Origin: Arcicella lustrica
GTDB taxonomy: Bacteria; Bacteroidota; Bacteroidia; Cytophagales; Spirosomataceae
Assembly (NCBI RefSeq): GCF_034930985.1
Contig: NZ_JAYGIM010000023.1
Location: 4,418 to 68,417, forward strand
Reading direction: 5' to 3'
Length of the DNA: 64,000 nucleotides
Below, piece by piece: positions 49,754 through 58,042 of the stretch (its first letter is position 1; each line of letters begins with the position of its first letter). Position numbers and translations under genes: made by a program. Under the pieces are notes generated by a model that worked only from the letters and a program-made list of their open reading frames with translations, was not told where the DNA came from and made no database searches.

Positions 49754-51379
49754 CTACATCACTTTCGCATCAAATGTTCCAGTCAGGATTTTGCCGTTTC
49801 TTTTTACTTGTAACCAAATTCTATATTTTCCTGCTTGTGGGAAGACGTAAGGGAAATTTACCGTATTGTGATGTTCTGCTTTGTCGTTTGTATGTAACAT
49901 ATTTGGCATCAAGAAATTGTCTCTTTCTGCTTCTGTCATCATACTTAATTTTGACATGATTTTATCTACACTATCTTTGAAAGCAGTAGCAGGTAAAATA
50001 TTAGGTTTCTTTGATGTTTCGTCCAGTCTTTTTTGCATGACAGAAACAGAAGTACTTGAAACTGTTCCAGTTGGATGTAAATGTATATAAACTGAGCCAT
50101 CATCTTTTACAATAGCAGCATGTCCCATCATTCCTAAATAAGGTTCAAGTTTAGCTTTTGTTCCATCTGGACTGAGAATACTAAACTTTAAATCATAGAC
50201 TTTTCCCATCATTAAAGGTTTATTGGGGTCTTCTTCCCAAACAATACTTGAGCCATCTTGTAATTTGGTTTTAACACCGGGCGTTCCACAAATTGTAATC
50301 AAATCGCTTTTGATACTTGCCTCTTTGGTATTTAACGGATTCGTGATGGCGTAGGCATCGTAAGGGTCTTTTAAAGTACTTGAATTAATACCATTACTAA
50401 TTTGCTTGTTGATTTCTACAGTATCAGCAATGGTATATTGTGCGCCTTGATAACGCATGACATCGGCATATAATAAATACTTGCCCGCAGGTAAATCAGG
50501 TAATTGTGCTTCAAAATTTAAAGTATCTTTTCTGGAAGGATGTAAATGAGCAAAAACATCCATCGTACCTTGACGAATTAAAAACAAGTGCATTAATTTT
50601 CCATGATCAGGAATGGCATAACTTAGCCAACGTCTTTGTACAGAATTACTATCAATTTGTAATTTTAAAACTGATACACCATTTTCTTCTATCACTTTTG
50701 TGTTGGCAGTATAAGGTTTATAGAGATTTCTTTGATAATCATCCGTCAGACCATTCCACCAATTATTACCTACAAAAAGTAAAACACCACAAAAGCTTGC
50801 TCCAATCACAGAACCTCTGATTCTCTTTTTCATGGTAGTTCCACTAATTGGTTCACCAACAGTTTGTAAACTATCGCTTGTACTTGCACCAATAATGGTT
50901 GTTAGCAAGCCAACTAACAATAAACCTAAACCTGCTAAAACCCAACCTAAAGATGGTGACATCGCACGTTTGGCAGTAGCAATGGCAACTAAAGGAACTA
51001 TCAAACTTCCTTTTCCACGACTACCGATGATTTCTACTTGTACACTGGCAGCACCAGAATTCATCAACCAGATTTGTCCTTCGTAACGTCCAGCTTGGTT
51101 TGCTACAGGAAAAGCTTCATCTGAACGAGGAGAACCTTCATCACCAAACCAATAATAAATAGGTTTAATATTTACTTTCTGAATATCGTTAGCATCTGCA
51201 ATTACCGTTACTTTCGCTGTTCCCGGAATAACATCAGGCGGTTGAACATATACTTGCAAAGCATATTTACCAGCATTTCCTTCAAAAACAACACCCGAAC
51301 TACCAATATGAGCTTGAATTGGATAAGTAAAACAAAGGCTTAGGAGTAATAAAAAACTGTTTAACAATATATTTTTCAT
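49754..51379 (-). CDS. Secreted/membrane protein with HLHP motifs
   Basis: A 541-residue protein with a signal peptide (1-23, ending QAH). A beta-rich first domain (about 25-135) resembles YtkA/FixH-like periplasmic domains; two membrane helices follow (about 145-170 and 190-208). The C-terminal half holds His-rich strands: FAHLHPSRKD, MMGHAAIVKDDG, VYIHLHPTGT and ending FPQAGKYRIWLQVKRNGK. The paired His motifs suggest metal (perhaps copper) handling; this is inference. The multi-span protein encoded 60 nt upstream on the same strand is its likely partner. Confidence 0.75.
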   Translation of the reverse strand: MKNILLNSFLLLLSLCFTYPIQAHIGSSGVVFEGNAGKYALQVYVQPPDVIPGTAKVTVIADANDIQKVNIKPIYYWFGDEGSPRSDEAFPVANQAGRYEGQIWLMNSGAASVQVEIIGSRGKGSLIVPLVAIATAKRAMSPSLGWVLAGLGLLLVGLLTTIIGASTSDSLQTVGEPISGTTMKKRIRGSVIGASFCGVLLFVGNNWWNGLTDDYQRNLYKPYTANTKVIEENGVSVLKLQIDSNSVQRRWLSYAIPDHGKLMHLFLIRQGTMDVFAHLHPSRKDTLNFEAQLPDLPAGKYLLYADVMRYQGAQYTIADTVEINKQISNGINSSTLKDPYDAYAITNPLNTKEASIKSDLITICGTPGVKTKLQDGSSIVWEEDPNKPLMMGKVYDLKFSILSPDGTKAKLEPYLGMMGHAAIVKDDGSVYIHLHPTGTVSSTSVSVMQKRLDETSKKPNILPATAFKDSVDKIMSKLSMMTEAERDNFLMPNMLHTNDKAEHHNTVNFPYVFPQAGKYRIWLQVKRNGKILTGTFDAKVM

Positions 51380-51404
51380 AGTATAATTTTCTTTTAAGGC
51401 TTGT

Positions 51405-51440
51405 AAAGAATTTAAAAGCTCGTAATCTAAAGCTCATCTC
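51405..51440. repeat. Short heptad fragment
   Basis: AAAAGCTCGTAATCTAAAGC followed by TCATCTC: AGCT units between the two His-motif genes. Confidence 0.4.
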
Positions 51441-52672
51441 TATCGCTGAACCTTCTGCATCCATTTCCCCCAAAGCAAACCAACTCTTGCCGATAAAATA
51501 CCAAGTAACAATGCAATTCCTCCGCCTTTTGCCCAAGCTTCTATGCCTTCAGTAACATCCCAAGGAGCAAATTTGTAACGATATTCCCAATCAGCACTGC
51601 TACTATACGACCATGCGTCTGACTGGAAGAACCAGTTACGTGCATAAGGTGATTCAAGCAAGAAATTTCCTGCTGGATATTGAATAATCAAGAAAGTAGC
51701 TAAGAAACCAAAGCCCATTAGTATTGCTAAAAACCAATCATTTTTTGCACCGAATTTTGTAGTCAAAATATCAATCACCATTGCTGGGAAAACTAATAAT
51801 AAAGGGAAAGCCGTCGTCTGATAAAAAGTAACAGGATTGGCAATTGGACCCAATAAAGGTTCTGCGGGGAACATTCTAAGCGTTGCATTGATAGCAATGT
51901 AATAAATCATGTAAATTAAAGCGGAATAAGTAGCGCCCCATTTACTGCCAGATGCCCTTGAAAAAGGAATAATTAATAAAGGAAACAATGCAGAACCTAT
52001 TTGGTAAAATAATGCACCGTGCATATTCCATCTTCCCAAAAATTCAAACATAAAAGTATAAGCAGTTGCTAATACCATGCCTGCGGTAAAGATAAAAATC
52101 CAACGTAAACGGATATTTCTTGCTTCGTTTTGTTCCTTCGTTAAACTTGCTATTTTTTCTTTTCTATTCAAAATGGCTAAAACCATAATCATCGCTCCAA
52201 TCTGAATAGAAATTAATCCCAAAAGTAAAACTGTATGCGGAGGCGAAAAAATTTGAACATCTAAGCCATAAGTATTATGCCACCAATCATCAAAAGGAGC
52301 GGAAGTTCCTGCGGCAAAACCTCCCCAAATACAAAACATTCCGCCCAATGAGCTATAGAAAATCCCCCAGAAATTTACCATTTTGCCTTTTTCTGTAGCA
52401 TTTCCCCAAAAAGAAGTTTTTAATACTTGAAATCCTGAAATAATTCCTGCGAAAGCCGCACCAATATAAATTAAATTGTGTGGCGCAGAGAAAAGCCCAT
52501 CTCTGCCAATCGTCATGTGCCAAGCAATATCCCACAGAATACCACTGATAACTAAACATGAACAAATAGCAACAACATAAACATACATTGGAATGCCTAA
52601 AAGAAGACTGGCGAAACTTGTTTTACTTTGATGAGTGTGTAATGGATGACTTAATGTGCTTGTTGATTCCAT
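51440..52672 (-). CDS. Multi-span membrane protein with duplicated D-WH-G-D-S-PH motif
   Basis: A 410-residue protein with about 9-10 membrane helices. Two similar motifs stand out: WDIAWHMTIGRDGLFSAPHN (about residues 47-66) and DDWWHNTYGLDVQIFSPPHT (about 128-147), each of the form D-x2-WH-x3-G-x-D-x2-3-FS-x-PH. Four His and several Asp at the membrane face look like metal ligands. I do not recognise the family and know of no characterised member. It sits directly upstream of the HLHP protein gene, suggesting a two-gene unit. Confidence 0.75.
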   Translation of the reverse strand: MESTSTLSHPLHTHQSKTSFASLLLGIPMYVYVVAICSCLVISGILWDIAWHMTIGRDGLFSAPHNLIYIGAAFAGIISGFQVLKTSFWGNATEKGKMVNFWGIFYSSLGGMFCIWGGFAAGTSAPFDDWWHNTYGLDVQIFSPPHTVLLLGLISIQIGAMIMVLAILNRKEKIASLTKEQNEARNIRLRWIFIFTAGMVLATAYTFMFEFLGRWNMHGALFYQIGSALFPLLIIPFSRASGSKWGATYSALIYMIYYIAINATLRMFPAEPLLGPIANPVTFYQTTAFPLLLVFPAMVIDILTTKFGAKNDWFLAILMGFGFLATFLIIQYPAGNFLLESPYARNWFFQSDAWSYSSSADWEYRYKFAPWDVTEGIEAWAKGGGIALLLGILSARVGLLWGKWMQKVQR

Positions 52673-52903
52673 TTTGTTAAATAATTTTAGAAGAGGATTT
52701 ATTGAATTCTGTAATTAAAATTAAGGAATAAAATCAAGATAATCAGCCTATAGAGATTTTAGTTTGAAAGCATAGATGCTAAAAACTATTCAAGGGTTGC
52801 AAGAACTTATCCCTCACAAATTGTATTCCTCCATAAGTCTTGATAGTTTTGTGTAATTGTAAAAAATACAAGGAAAAGGTCTTAAATAAAATTTGGCGAA
52901 GTA

Positions 52904-52993
52904 AACCTCACCCCCAACCCCCTCTCCTGTTGAGAGGGGGCTTTTCAAAATTAAAGTTCCCCTCTCAACAGGAGAGGGGTTAGGGGTGAGGTT
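52904..52993. repeat. GC-rich palindromic MITE/REP-like element
   Basis: Arms at 52904-52940 and 52959-52993 (AACCTCACCCC..AACCCC.. and their complement) pair over about 35 nt with two indels or mismatches around an AT loop. It is much richer in G/C than its surroundings and ends 22 nt before the DUF4494 start. The rest of the spacer from 52673 shows no gene. Confidence 0.8.
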
Positions 52994-53015
52994 GTTCATA
53001 TTAAAACAACAAAAC

Positions 53016-53531
53016 ATGGCAACTTGGTATTTAGGTAAAATACGTTACCAACGTGAAGACGAAGCGGGTTCTTTAAAAACAATTAATGAAGCATACTTAG
53101 TTGATGCAGTTTCTTATACAGAAGCAGAAGCAAGAATGTTTGAAGTAGTAGCAAGTAATACACCTGATTTTCAGTTGATTAATTTAGCTAAAATGAAACT
53201 CAGTGAAGTTTTCTTTGAAGAAAATGGCTCGGAGATTTGGTATAAAGCCAAGGTACAATACATTACTTTCGACGAAAAAACACAGAAAGAAAAGAAAGTA
53301 CCACACATGATGTTAATTAATGCTGATAATCCTAAAGATGTGTATGAAGCTTTAGTGAAAAACTTAGGTAATCTGAACGATTATCTGATTACAGACATTA
53401 ACCTAACAACCATTTTGGAAGTATGTCCTTACGTTCCTGAAAATGAATTGTTGAAAAAAGGAAATTTTAGACCAGTAGCAGAGGTTTTGGCTGAACAAGA
53501 AACAAAATTATCAGAACAAGCGAATCAATAA
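53016..53531 (+). CDS. DUF4494 protein
   Basis: A 171-residue cytoplasmic protein of the Bacteroidota-specific DUF4494 family: TWYLGKIRYQREDEAGSLKT, INEAYLVDAVSYTEAEAR and KVPHMMLINADNPKDVYEAL are its typical blocks. Function unknown. The ATG at 53016 is chosen because in-frame codons further up lie in the palindromic repeat. polX follows 12 nt later. Confidence 0.92.
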   Translation: MATWYLGKIRYQREDEAGSLKTINEAYLVDAVSYTEAEARMFEVVASNTPDFQLINLAKMKLSEVFFEENGSEIWYKAKVQYITFDEKTQKEKKVPHMMLINADNPKDVYEALVKNLGNLNDYLITDINLTTILEVCPYVPENELLKKGNFRPVAEVLAEQETKLSEQANQ

Positions 53532-53543
53532 ATTGAATCAGCA

Positions 53544-55223
53544 ATGAATAACGAAGACATTGTCGCCTTACTTGAACTCTCGGTAAAGCTGCTTGAATTA
53601 CACGACGAAAACGAATTCAAAATCAAAAATCTTGGTTTTGCTGTTCGTGCTTTGGATAAAACTACCGAAGATTTATTGAATATGTCGGTAGCTCAATTAG
53701 CTACTTTGCCAAGTGTTGGGAAAAGTATTGCTGGAAAAATTGATGAAATCCGACAAACGGGAACGACACAAGAATTAACAGAATTACTTGCTCGCACGCC
53801 CGAAGGTGTATTGGATATGCTCAATATCAAAGGCATTGGTCCCAAAAAAGTACGCACAATTTGGCAGGAACTCAACATTACTGATACTCGTGAATTGCTT
53901 TTAGCTTGTGAAAATGGCGAAGTAGCTAAATTGAAAGGTTTTGGAGATAAAATTCAAAATACCATCAAAGAATCTATTTTGTATGCACAATCGAATACAG
54001 GAAAGCTTCGCATGGAGAAAGGAGAGGAGTTGGCGCAAGTATTATTCGATGAGCTGGAAAAACATTTTGAACAAGTATCTATCGTTGGCGATGTCAGACG
54101 TAAAAATGAAATTGTAGAAACCATTCAATTGGTGGTAGGGCATGATAAACCTTGGGAAGTACAAAAGCTTATCAATTCATTACCTACTTTACAACAAGAT
54201 GAAAAGATTTCTTCTCCTTTTGCATGGAGAGGGCATTTTGAAGGGAAAGCTATTGATATTGAAGTGCTTATTTGCTCGCCTGCTCAGTTTGTAAACCAAG
54301 TATTTATTTACTCAGCTTCTCCAAAGCATTTGGCAAGTCAAAACATTTTAAAGACTGTTCAGAAACAAGTTTTTGATTCGGAGGAAGCCATTTATTCAAG
54401 TGTAAATATTCCTTATATCATTCCAGAAATGAGAGAAGGTAATTTTGAATTCGATTGGGTACAAAAACATCAAAATGATGAATTAATTACTTGGGATGGT
54501 CTCAAAGGTATTTTGCATAATCACTCTACTTATTCAGATGGTAAACATTCTTTAAAAGAAATGGCTGATTATTGTAGAGAATTAGGCTTTGAATATTTGG
54601 GAATTGCTGACCATTCAAAAACTGCTTCTTATGCCAAAGGACTTTCGGAAGAAAGAGTCTTTGAACAACACGCTGAAATTGATAAATTGAATCAAGCTTA
54701 TTCGTTGATGACAGACAGACCTTTTAAAATACTAAAAGGCATAGAATCTGATATTTTGGGCGATGGTTCTCTGGATTATCCAGATGATGTCTTAAAAAGC
54801 TTTGATTATATCGTTGCTTCAATTCATCAAAATCTTAAAATGACAGAAGAAAAAGCGATGTCAAGAATTATTGGAGCGATTGAAAATCCTTATACAACGA
54901 TACTTGGACATCCAACTGGAAGATTATTATTATCAAGAGCAGGTTATCCCGTCGATTATAAAAAGATGATAGATGCTTGCGCTGCCAATAATGTAATCAT
55001 TGAAATCAATGCCAGTCCTTATCGTTTAGATTTAGATTGGCGATGGATACAATACGCTTTAGAAAAAGATGTAAAACTTTCTATCAATCCAGATGCACAC
55101 GAAAAAGATGGATATTTTGATATGCACTATGGTGTTGCCGTAGCTCGCAAAGGAGGTTTAACGAAAGAAATGACATTCAATGCCTTGAATCTGCAAGAAA
55201 TTGAAACGTATTTAAAAAAGTAA
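53544..55223 (+). CDS. polX: PolX-family protein with PHP exonuclease and degenerate polymerase site
   Basis: A 559-residue protein: helix-hairpin-helix N-terminus (LPSVGKSIAGKIDEI, IKGIGPKKVRTIW), a Pol-beta-like palm, and a C-terminal PHP domain from about residue 325 (HNHSTYSDGKHSLKEMADYC, HPTGRLLLSR, NPDAHEKDGY) with intact metal ligands. In the palm the usual G-S...D-x-D is VGDVRRKNEIVETIQLVVG: the two catalytic aspartates are T193 and Q195. Nucleotidyl transfer is therefore likely lost, while the PHP 3'-5' exonuclease is retained. Probably cotranscribed with the DUF4494 gene. Confidence 0.92.
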   Translation: MNNEDIVALLELSVKLLELHDENEFKIKNLGFAVRALDKTTEDLLNMSVAQLATLPSVGKSIAGKIDEIRQTGTTQELTELLARTPEGVLDMLNIKGIGPKKVRTIWQELNITDTRELLLACENGEVAKLKGFGDKIQNTIKESILYAQSNTGKLRMEKGEELAQVLFDELEKHFEQVSIVGDVRRKNEIVETIQLVVGHDKPWEVQKLINSLPTLQQDEKISSPFAWRGHFEGKAIDIEVLICSPAQFVNQVFIYSASPKHLASQNILKTVQKQVFDSEEAIYSSVNIPYIIPEMREGNFEFDWVQKHQNDELITWDGLKGILHNHSTYSDGKHSLKEMADYCRELGFEYLGIADHSKTASYAKGLSEERVFEQHAEIDKLNQAYSLMTDRPFKILKGIESDILGDGSLDYPDDVLKSFDYIVASIHQNLKMTEEKAMSRIIGAIENPYTTILGHPTGRLLLSRAGYPVDYKKMIDACAANNVIIEINASPYRLDLDWRWIQYALEKDVKLSINPDAHEKDGYFDMHYGVAVARKGGLTKEMTFNALNLQEIETYLKK

Positions 55224-55267
55224 ATCTTTAAGATAATTGATAAAAACACAAATGGCATCCGTCTAAA

Positions 55268-56416
55268 CTCTACCCGATATACACATCTTTCAATGATGTT
55301 CTTTGCAGTATTGTTTTAGGCTTCTCTTTACTGATATAATTAAACAATTAGAATGCCAAAGAAAAGTCAATCAAATCATCAATTGAAAGATATGGGCTTG
55401 GATAAAAGCCCGTAAACGATTGATCAATCAAATAAATTTCTTTTGAAGAGAAAGTTATCGTTGGCTTAAAAGTATAGAAAAGGCTCATAAAGTCTGTCAT
55501 TTAGCAACATCAATGACGGTTATTGCAGACCGAGAAGCCGATATTTATCAAGCCTTAGATTCCTTTAGCAATCAACTAAAAATTGACTTTGTGATTCGTA
55601 TGTGAATCACAAAGTCCTATTGAAACAACTATCAAAGGACAAAAGATAAAAGACATTTTATCGAATACTCCTATTAATACCTCTTATAGCATCAAGTTGC
55701 CTGCCACCGATAAACGCAGTAAACATGAAGCTGAGTTAAGCGTTAAATGGGTTCAAGTCCAGATTAAAAGACCCGGGAATAGCTTATCGAATCATCTGTC
55801 AAAGTCTATTAAGGTAAATGTGATTGAGGTCAAAGAACAAGATAATATCGTTGTCAATAATGGAGAGCCTATCCATTGGATACTATTGACCTCTCATAAA
55901 ATAGCAAGCTTTGAGGATGCTTACCAAATCATTCAATGGTACACTTGGAGATGGTTTATCGAATAGCTTTTTAGACTCCTTAAATCTCAAGGTCTTGATA
56001 TAATTAATTCAACAATAAAATAACAACTTATGAGTCTCTGAGAAAGCTCTCATTAATTGCACTCCAAGCAGCAATAAGCGTTTTACAGTTACTTATAACT
56101 AGGGATTCTCATACACCACAACCCATAGAAGATGTTTTTTCTCAGGACGAAATCAATGTCTTGAAAGTACTTTTTCCAACGTTGGAAGGAAATACAGAAA
56201 AACTCAAAAACCCTTACAGTCCATCAGAGTTAAAATTTGCCCTCTGGGTAATAGCACGATTAGCTGGGTGGAGTGGTTATCAAAAACAAACTCCACCTGG
56301 ACCAATTACATTACATAGAGGTTTATTAAAGTTTAAACAGCTCTTTGATGGATTTGAAATCGCTAAAACAATACAGCAACAAAGAACTGATTGAAAAATG
56401 TGTATATAGGGTAGAG
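55268..56416. mobile_element. Decayed IS4-type insertion sequence with 26-bp terminal inverted repeats
   Basis: Left end CTCTACCCGATATACACATC (55268 on) and right end, read inward on the other strand, CTCTACCCTATATACACATT match at 24 of 26 positions (55268-55293 and 56391-56416). Between them is a broken transposase. No clear target-site duplication was seen at the ends. Total about 1.15 kb. Confidence 0.85.
55350..56394 (+). pseudogene. IS4-family (Tn5-like) transposase remnant
   Basis: Fragments in at least two frames, interrupted by stops and frameshifts. One (around 55462-55605) has YRWLKSIEKAHKVC and the DDE motif VIADREADIYQAL; a second (55697-56030) has IHWILLTSHKIASFEDAYQI and WYTWRWFIE, then a TAG where Q is expected, then LFRLLKSQGLDI (the Y-R-E-K-like region); a third (56161-56394) has LWVIARLAGWSGYQKQTPPG. 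The order matches a Tn5-type IS4 transposase. Large N-terminal parts are missing. Confidence 0.85.
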
Positions 56417-56421
56417 GTATA

Positions 56422-56436
56422 ACTCATGCCATGAGT
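56422..56436. repeat. Palindrome ACTCATG-C-CATGAGT
   Basis: A perfect 15-nt palindrome just outside the right end of the IS remnant; related to the hairpin at 49666-49697. Confidence 0.5.
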
Positions 56437-56456
56437 GATTTTGTGCGAATACGCTA

Positions 56457-56894
56457 TCAAGCAATAGGTCTAGCTTCTATGATTAGAAAGTAGCCTGTAC
56501 GTTCTTTGATGAACCATTTTCCATTTTGACGCACATATTTGTCATCATATTTAACACTGTAATCTGTCAAAATATCTTTCCCTTCAACTTCTCTTATCAT
56601 TTTTAATTGTGAAAAAGAAACACCTGTTGCTGTCTCTCCATCAATTTTCACGTTGTGCTGTCCATTCATGGTAAAATAGGTTTTTACCAGAGAAGCGTGT
56701 CCATTAAATTCTTTTTCCAAGCTTTCTGTTCCAGAAACATCTGCTGCTAAAAAGTCACCCATGTAAGCTTTGTAAATAACATCGGGAGTAAATAAACCCA
56801 TTTGTTCTGCAATTTTCTTTTCGTCACCTAAGTAGGCATAAGTGTCTATTAAGTCACGTAATTCCTCTTTGATTTTTAAAGTTTCTATTGTCAT
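56457..56894 (-). CDS. SnoaL/NTF2-like protein
   Basis: A 145-residue cystatin/NTF2-fold protein: IKEELRDLIDTYAYLGDEKK at the N-terminus, HNVKIDGETATGVSF and YDDKYVRQNGKWFIKERTGYF at the C-terminus, the usual SnoaL-like 4 pattern. Members are polyketide cyclases, isomerases or unknown. It is divergent from the HxlR regulator at 57007, which probably controls it. Confidence 0.85.
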   Translation of the reverse strand: MTIETLKIKEELRDLIDTYAYLGDEKKIAEQMGLFTPDVIYKAYMGDFLAADVSGTESLEKEFNGHASLVKTYFTMNGQHNVKIDGETATGVSFSQLKMIREVEGKDILTDYSVKYDDKYVRQNGKWFIKERTGYFLIIEARPIA

Positions 56895-56921
56895 GATTTT
56901 GTTGTTTTAATAATTATGTAC

Positions 56922-56940
56922 CAAAAGTAGAGTACATTTG
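56922..56940. promoter_or_regulatory. Divergent -7 boxes of SnoaL-like and hxlR genes
   Basis: TACTTTTG on the minus strand (56922-56929) and TACATTTG on the plus strand (56933-56940), both TAnnTTTG matches, lie back to back. An ACCTAAAGGT palindrome at about 56962-56971 is a possible operator. Confidence 0.5.
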
Positions 56941-57006
56941 CTTACAATTTATTAGCAATTACCTAAAGGTTAGCTGCTATTATTTTAATAACCAAGGACG
57001 TTTACA

Positions 57007-57408
57007 ATGAAAGAACAGGTTGAAAAAACAGAAAATAGTAAGGAGTTTTCAGAAGAATGTAACAAAGTATTAGCAGCAGTTAGTGATGCTTTATATTCTA
57101 TTGGCGGAAAATGGAAATTGATGATAATCATCTCGATAGCGAGAGGAAACCATAGATTTACCGAACTTCAACGACAAGTAAAAGGTATTTCTGCCAGAGT
57201 ATTATCAAGCGAATTAAAAGATCTTGAATTGAATGGATTTATTATCAGAAAAGTAACTGCTGGGTATCCTGTTACAATAGAGTATGAGCTTTTACCTTAT
57301 AGTCAAACCCTTGAAGAGGTGGTTGGTGCAATGACGAGATGGGGAATGCAACATCGTGAAAGAATTAAGATGGAAGGTTCAGCAGGTAAAGCTCAACAGA
57401 GTAAGTAA
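57007..57408 (+). CDS. HxlR-family transcriptional regulator (1)
   Basis: A 133-residue winged-helix regulator: IGGKWKLMIIISIARGNHRF, TELQRQVKGISARVLSSELKDLELNGFI (recognition helix) and YELLPYSQTLEEVVGAMTRW. Members often sense redox or electrophiles; here the only Cys is near the N-terminus (ECNKVLAAV). It is divergent from the SnoaL-like gene. Confidence 0.92.
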   Translation: MKEQVEKTENSKEFSEECNKVLAAVSDALYSIGGKWKLMIIISIARGNHRFTELQRQVKGISARVLSSELKDLELNGFIIRKVTAGYPVTIEYELLPYSQTLEEVVGAMTRWGMQHRERIKMEGSAGKAQQSK

Positions 57409-57500
57409 ACTACAAAATTGATAGTAGTATATACTATTCATCCCTAAGAGCATCTCTATTGAATTTAAAGGAGATTTTGCAATTCGTTCAAGAAATATTA

Positions 57501-57533
57501 CGCACCTGTTGTTGGTGAACAAACACCAACAAC
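57501..57533. repeat. Palindromic hairpin GTTGTTGGTG/CACCAACAAC
   Basis: Perfect 10-bp stem (57508-57517, 57524-57533) with loop AACAAA, preceded by TTACGCAC. Same family as at 60376 and 61828. The rest of the spacer 57409-57583 shows only a small ATAGTA-type palindrome. Confidence 0.8.
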
Positions 57534-57583
57534 GACAAAAGGTTTTGTGGGGGCTTGGAACAGCAAGGATAATTATCGGGGTA

Positions 57584-57946
57584 TCACTTTTCCAATAATT
57601 CCATTTTATGTTTAGCTCCCCATTTATTTAGTTCTTCGCAAACAGGCATCAGCTCCTTTCCAATTTTTGTTAATTCATATTCAACTCTTGGAGGCACTTC
57701 CGCATAAACCGTTCTTGATACTAAACCATCTTTTTCCAATTCTTTTAACTGTAGCGTGAGCATTCTTTCAGTGATATTGGTAATTATTTTTTTTAATTCT
57801 CCAAAACGCATTTTTTCTTTTTGCAATTGAAACAGAATAGGAAGTTTCCACCGACCTCCAATTAACTGAATTGCGTACGTAGCGTTGCAGTCAGTGATGA
57901 AAAATCTATTCTGGTTATTGGTAGAGGTTTCTTTAGTATTTGCCAT
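57584..57946 (-). CDS. HxlR-family transcriptional regulator (2)
   Basis: A 120-residue HxlR protein: DCNATYAIQLIGGRWKLPIL (conserved first Cys), MRFGELKKIITNITERMLTL, QLKELEKDGLVSR and VEYELTKIGKELMPVC. It is divergent from the oxidoreductase gene at 58043, with a perfect 16-bp palindrome in between that is a good operator candidate. Confidence 0.93.
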   Translation of the reverse strand: MANTKETSTNNQNRFFITDCNATYAIQLIGGRWKLPILFQLQKEKMRFGELKKIITNITERMLTLQLKELEKDGLVSRTVYAEVPPRVEYELTKIGKELMPVCEELNKWGAKHKMELLEK

Positions 57947-57966
57947 TACTTACATTTTTGTATGTA

Positions 57967-57982
57967 GCATACAATTGTATGC
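57967..57982. promoter_or_regulatory. Candidate HxlR operator GCATACAATTGTATGC
   Basis: A perfect 16-bp palindrome, with looser dyad symmetry continuing on both sides, in the 96-nt divergent promoter region between the HxlR (2) and oxidoreductase genes. Confidence 0.65.
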
Positions 57983-58010
57983 GTAATATGCAAAGCTAGT
58001 TCTTACCTTA

Positions 58011-58018
58011 TAAATTTG
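58011..58018 (+). promoter_or_regulatory. -7 box TAAATTTG for oxidoreductase gene
   Basis: Matches TAnnTTTG and overlaps the TTG at 58016, which argues for the later TTG start at 58043. Confidence 0.55.
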
Positions 58019-58042
58019 CAATTCAAACAAAAAGAAAGAAAA

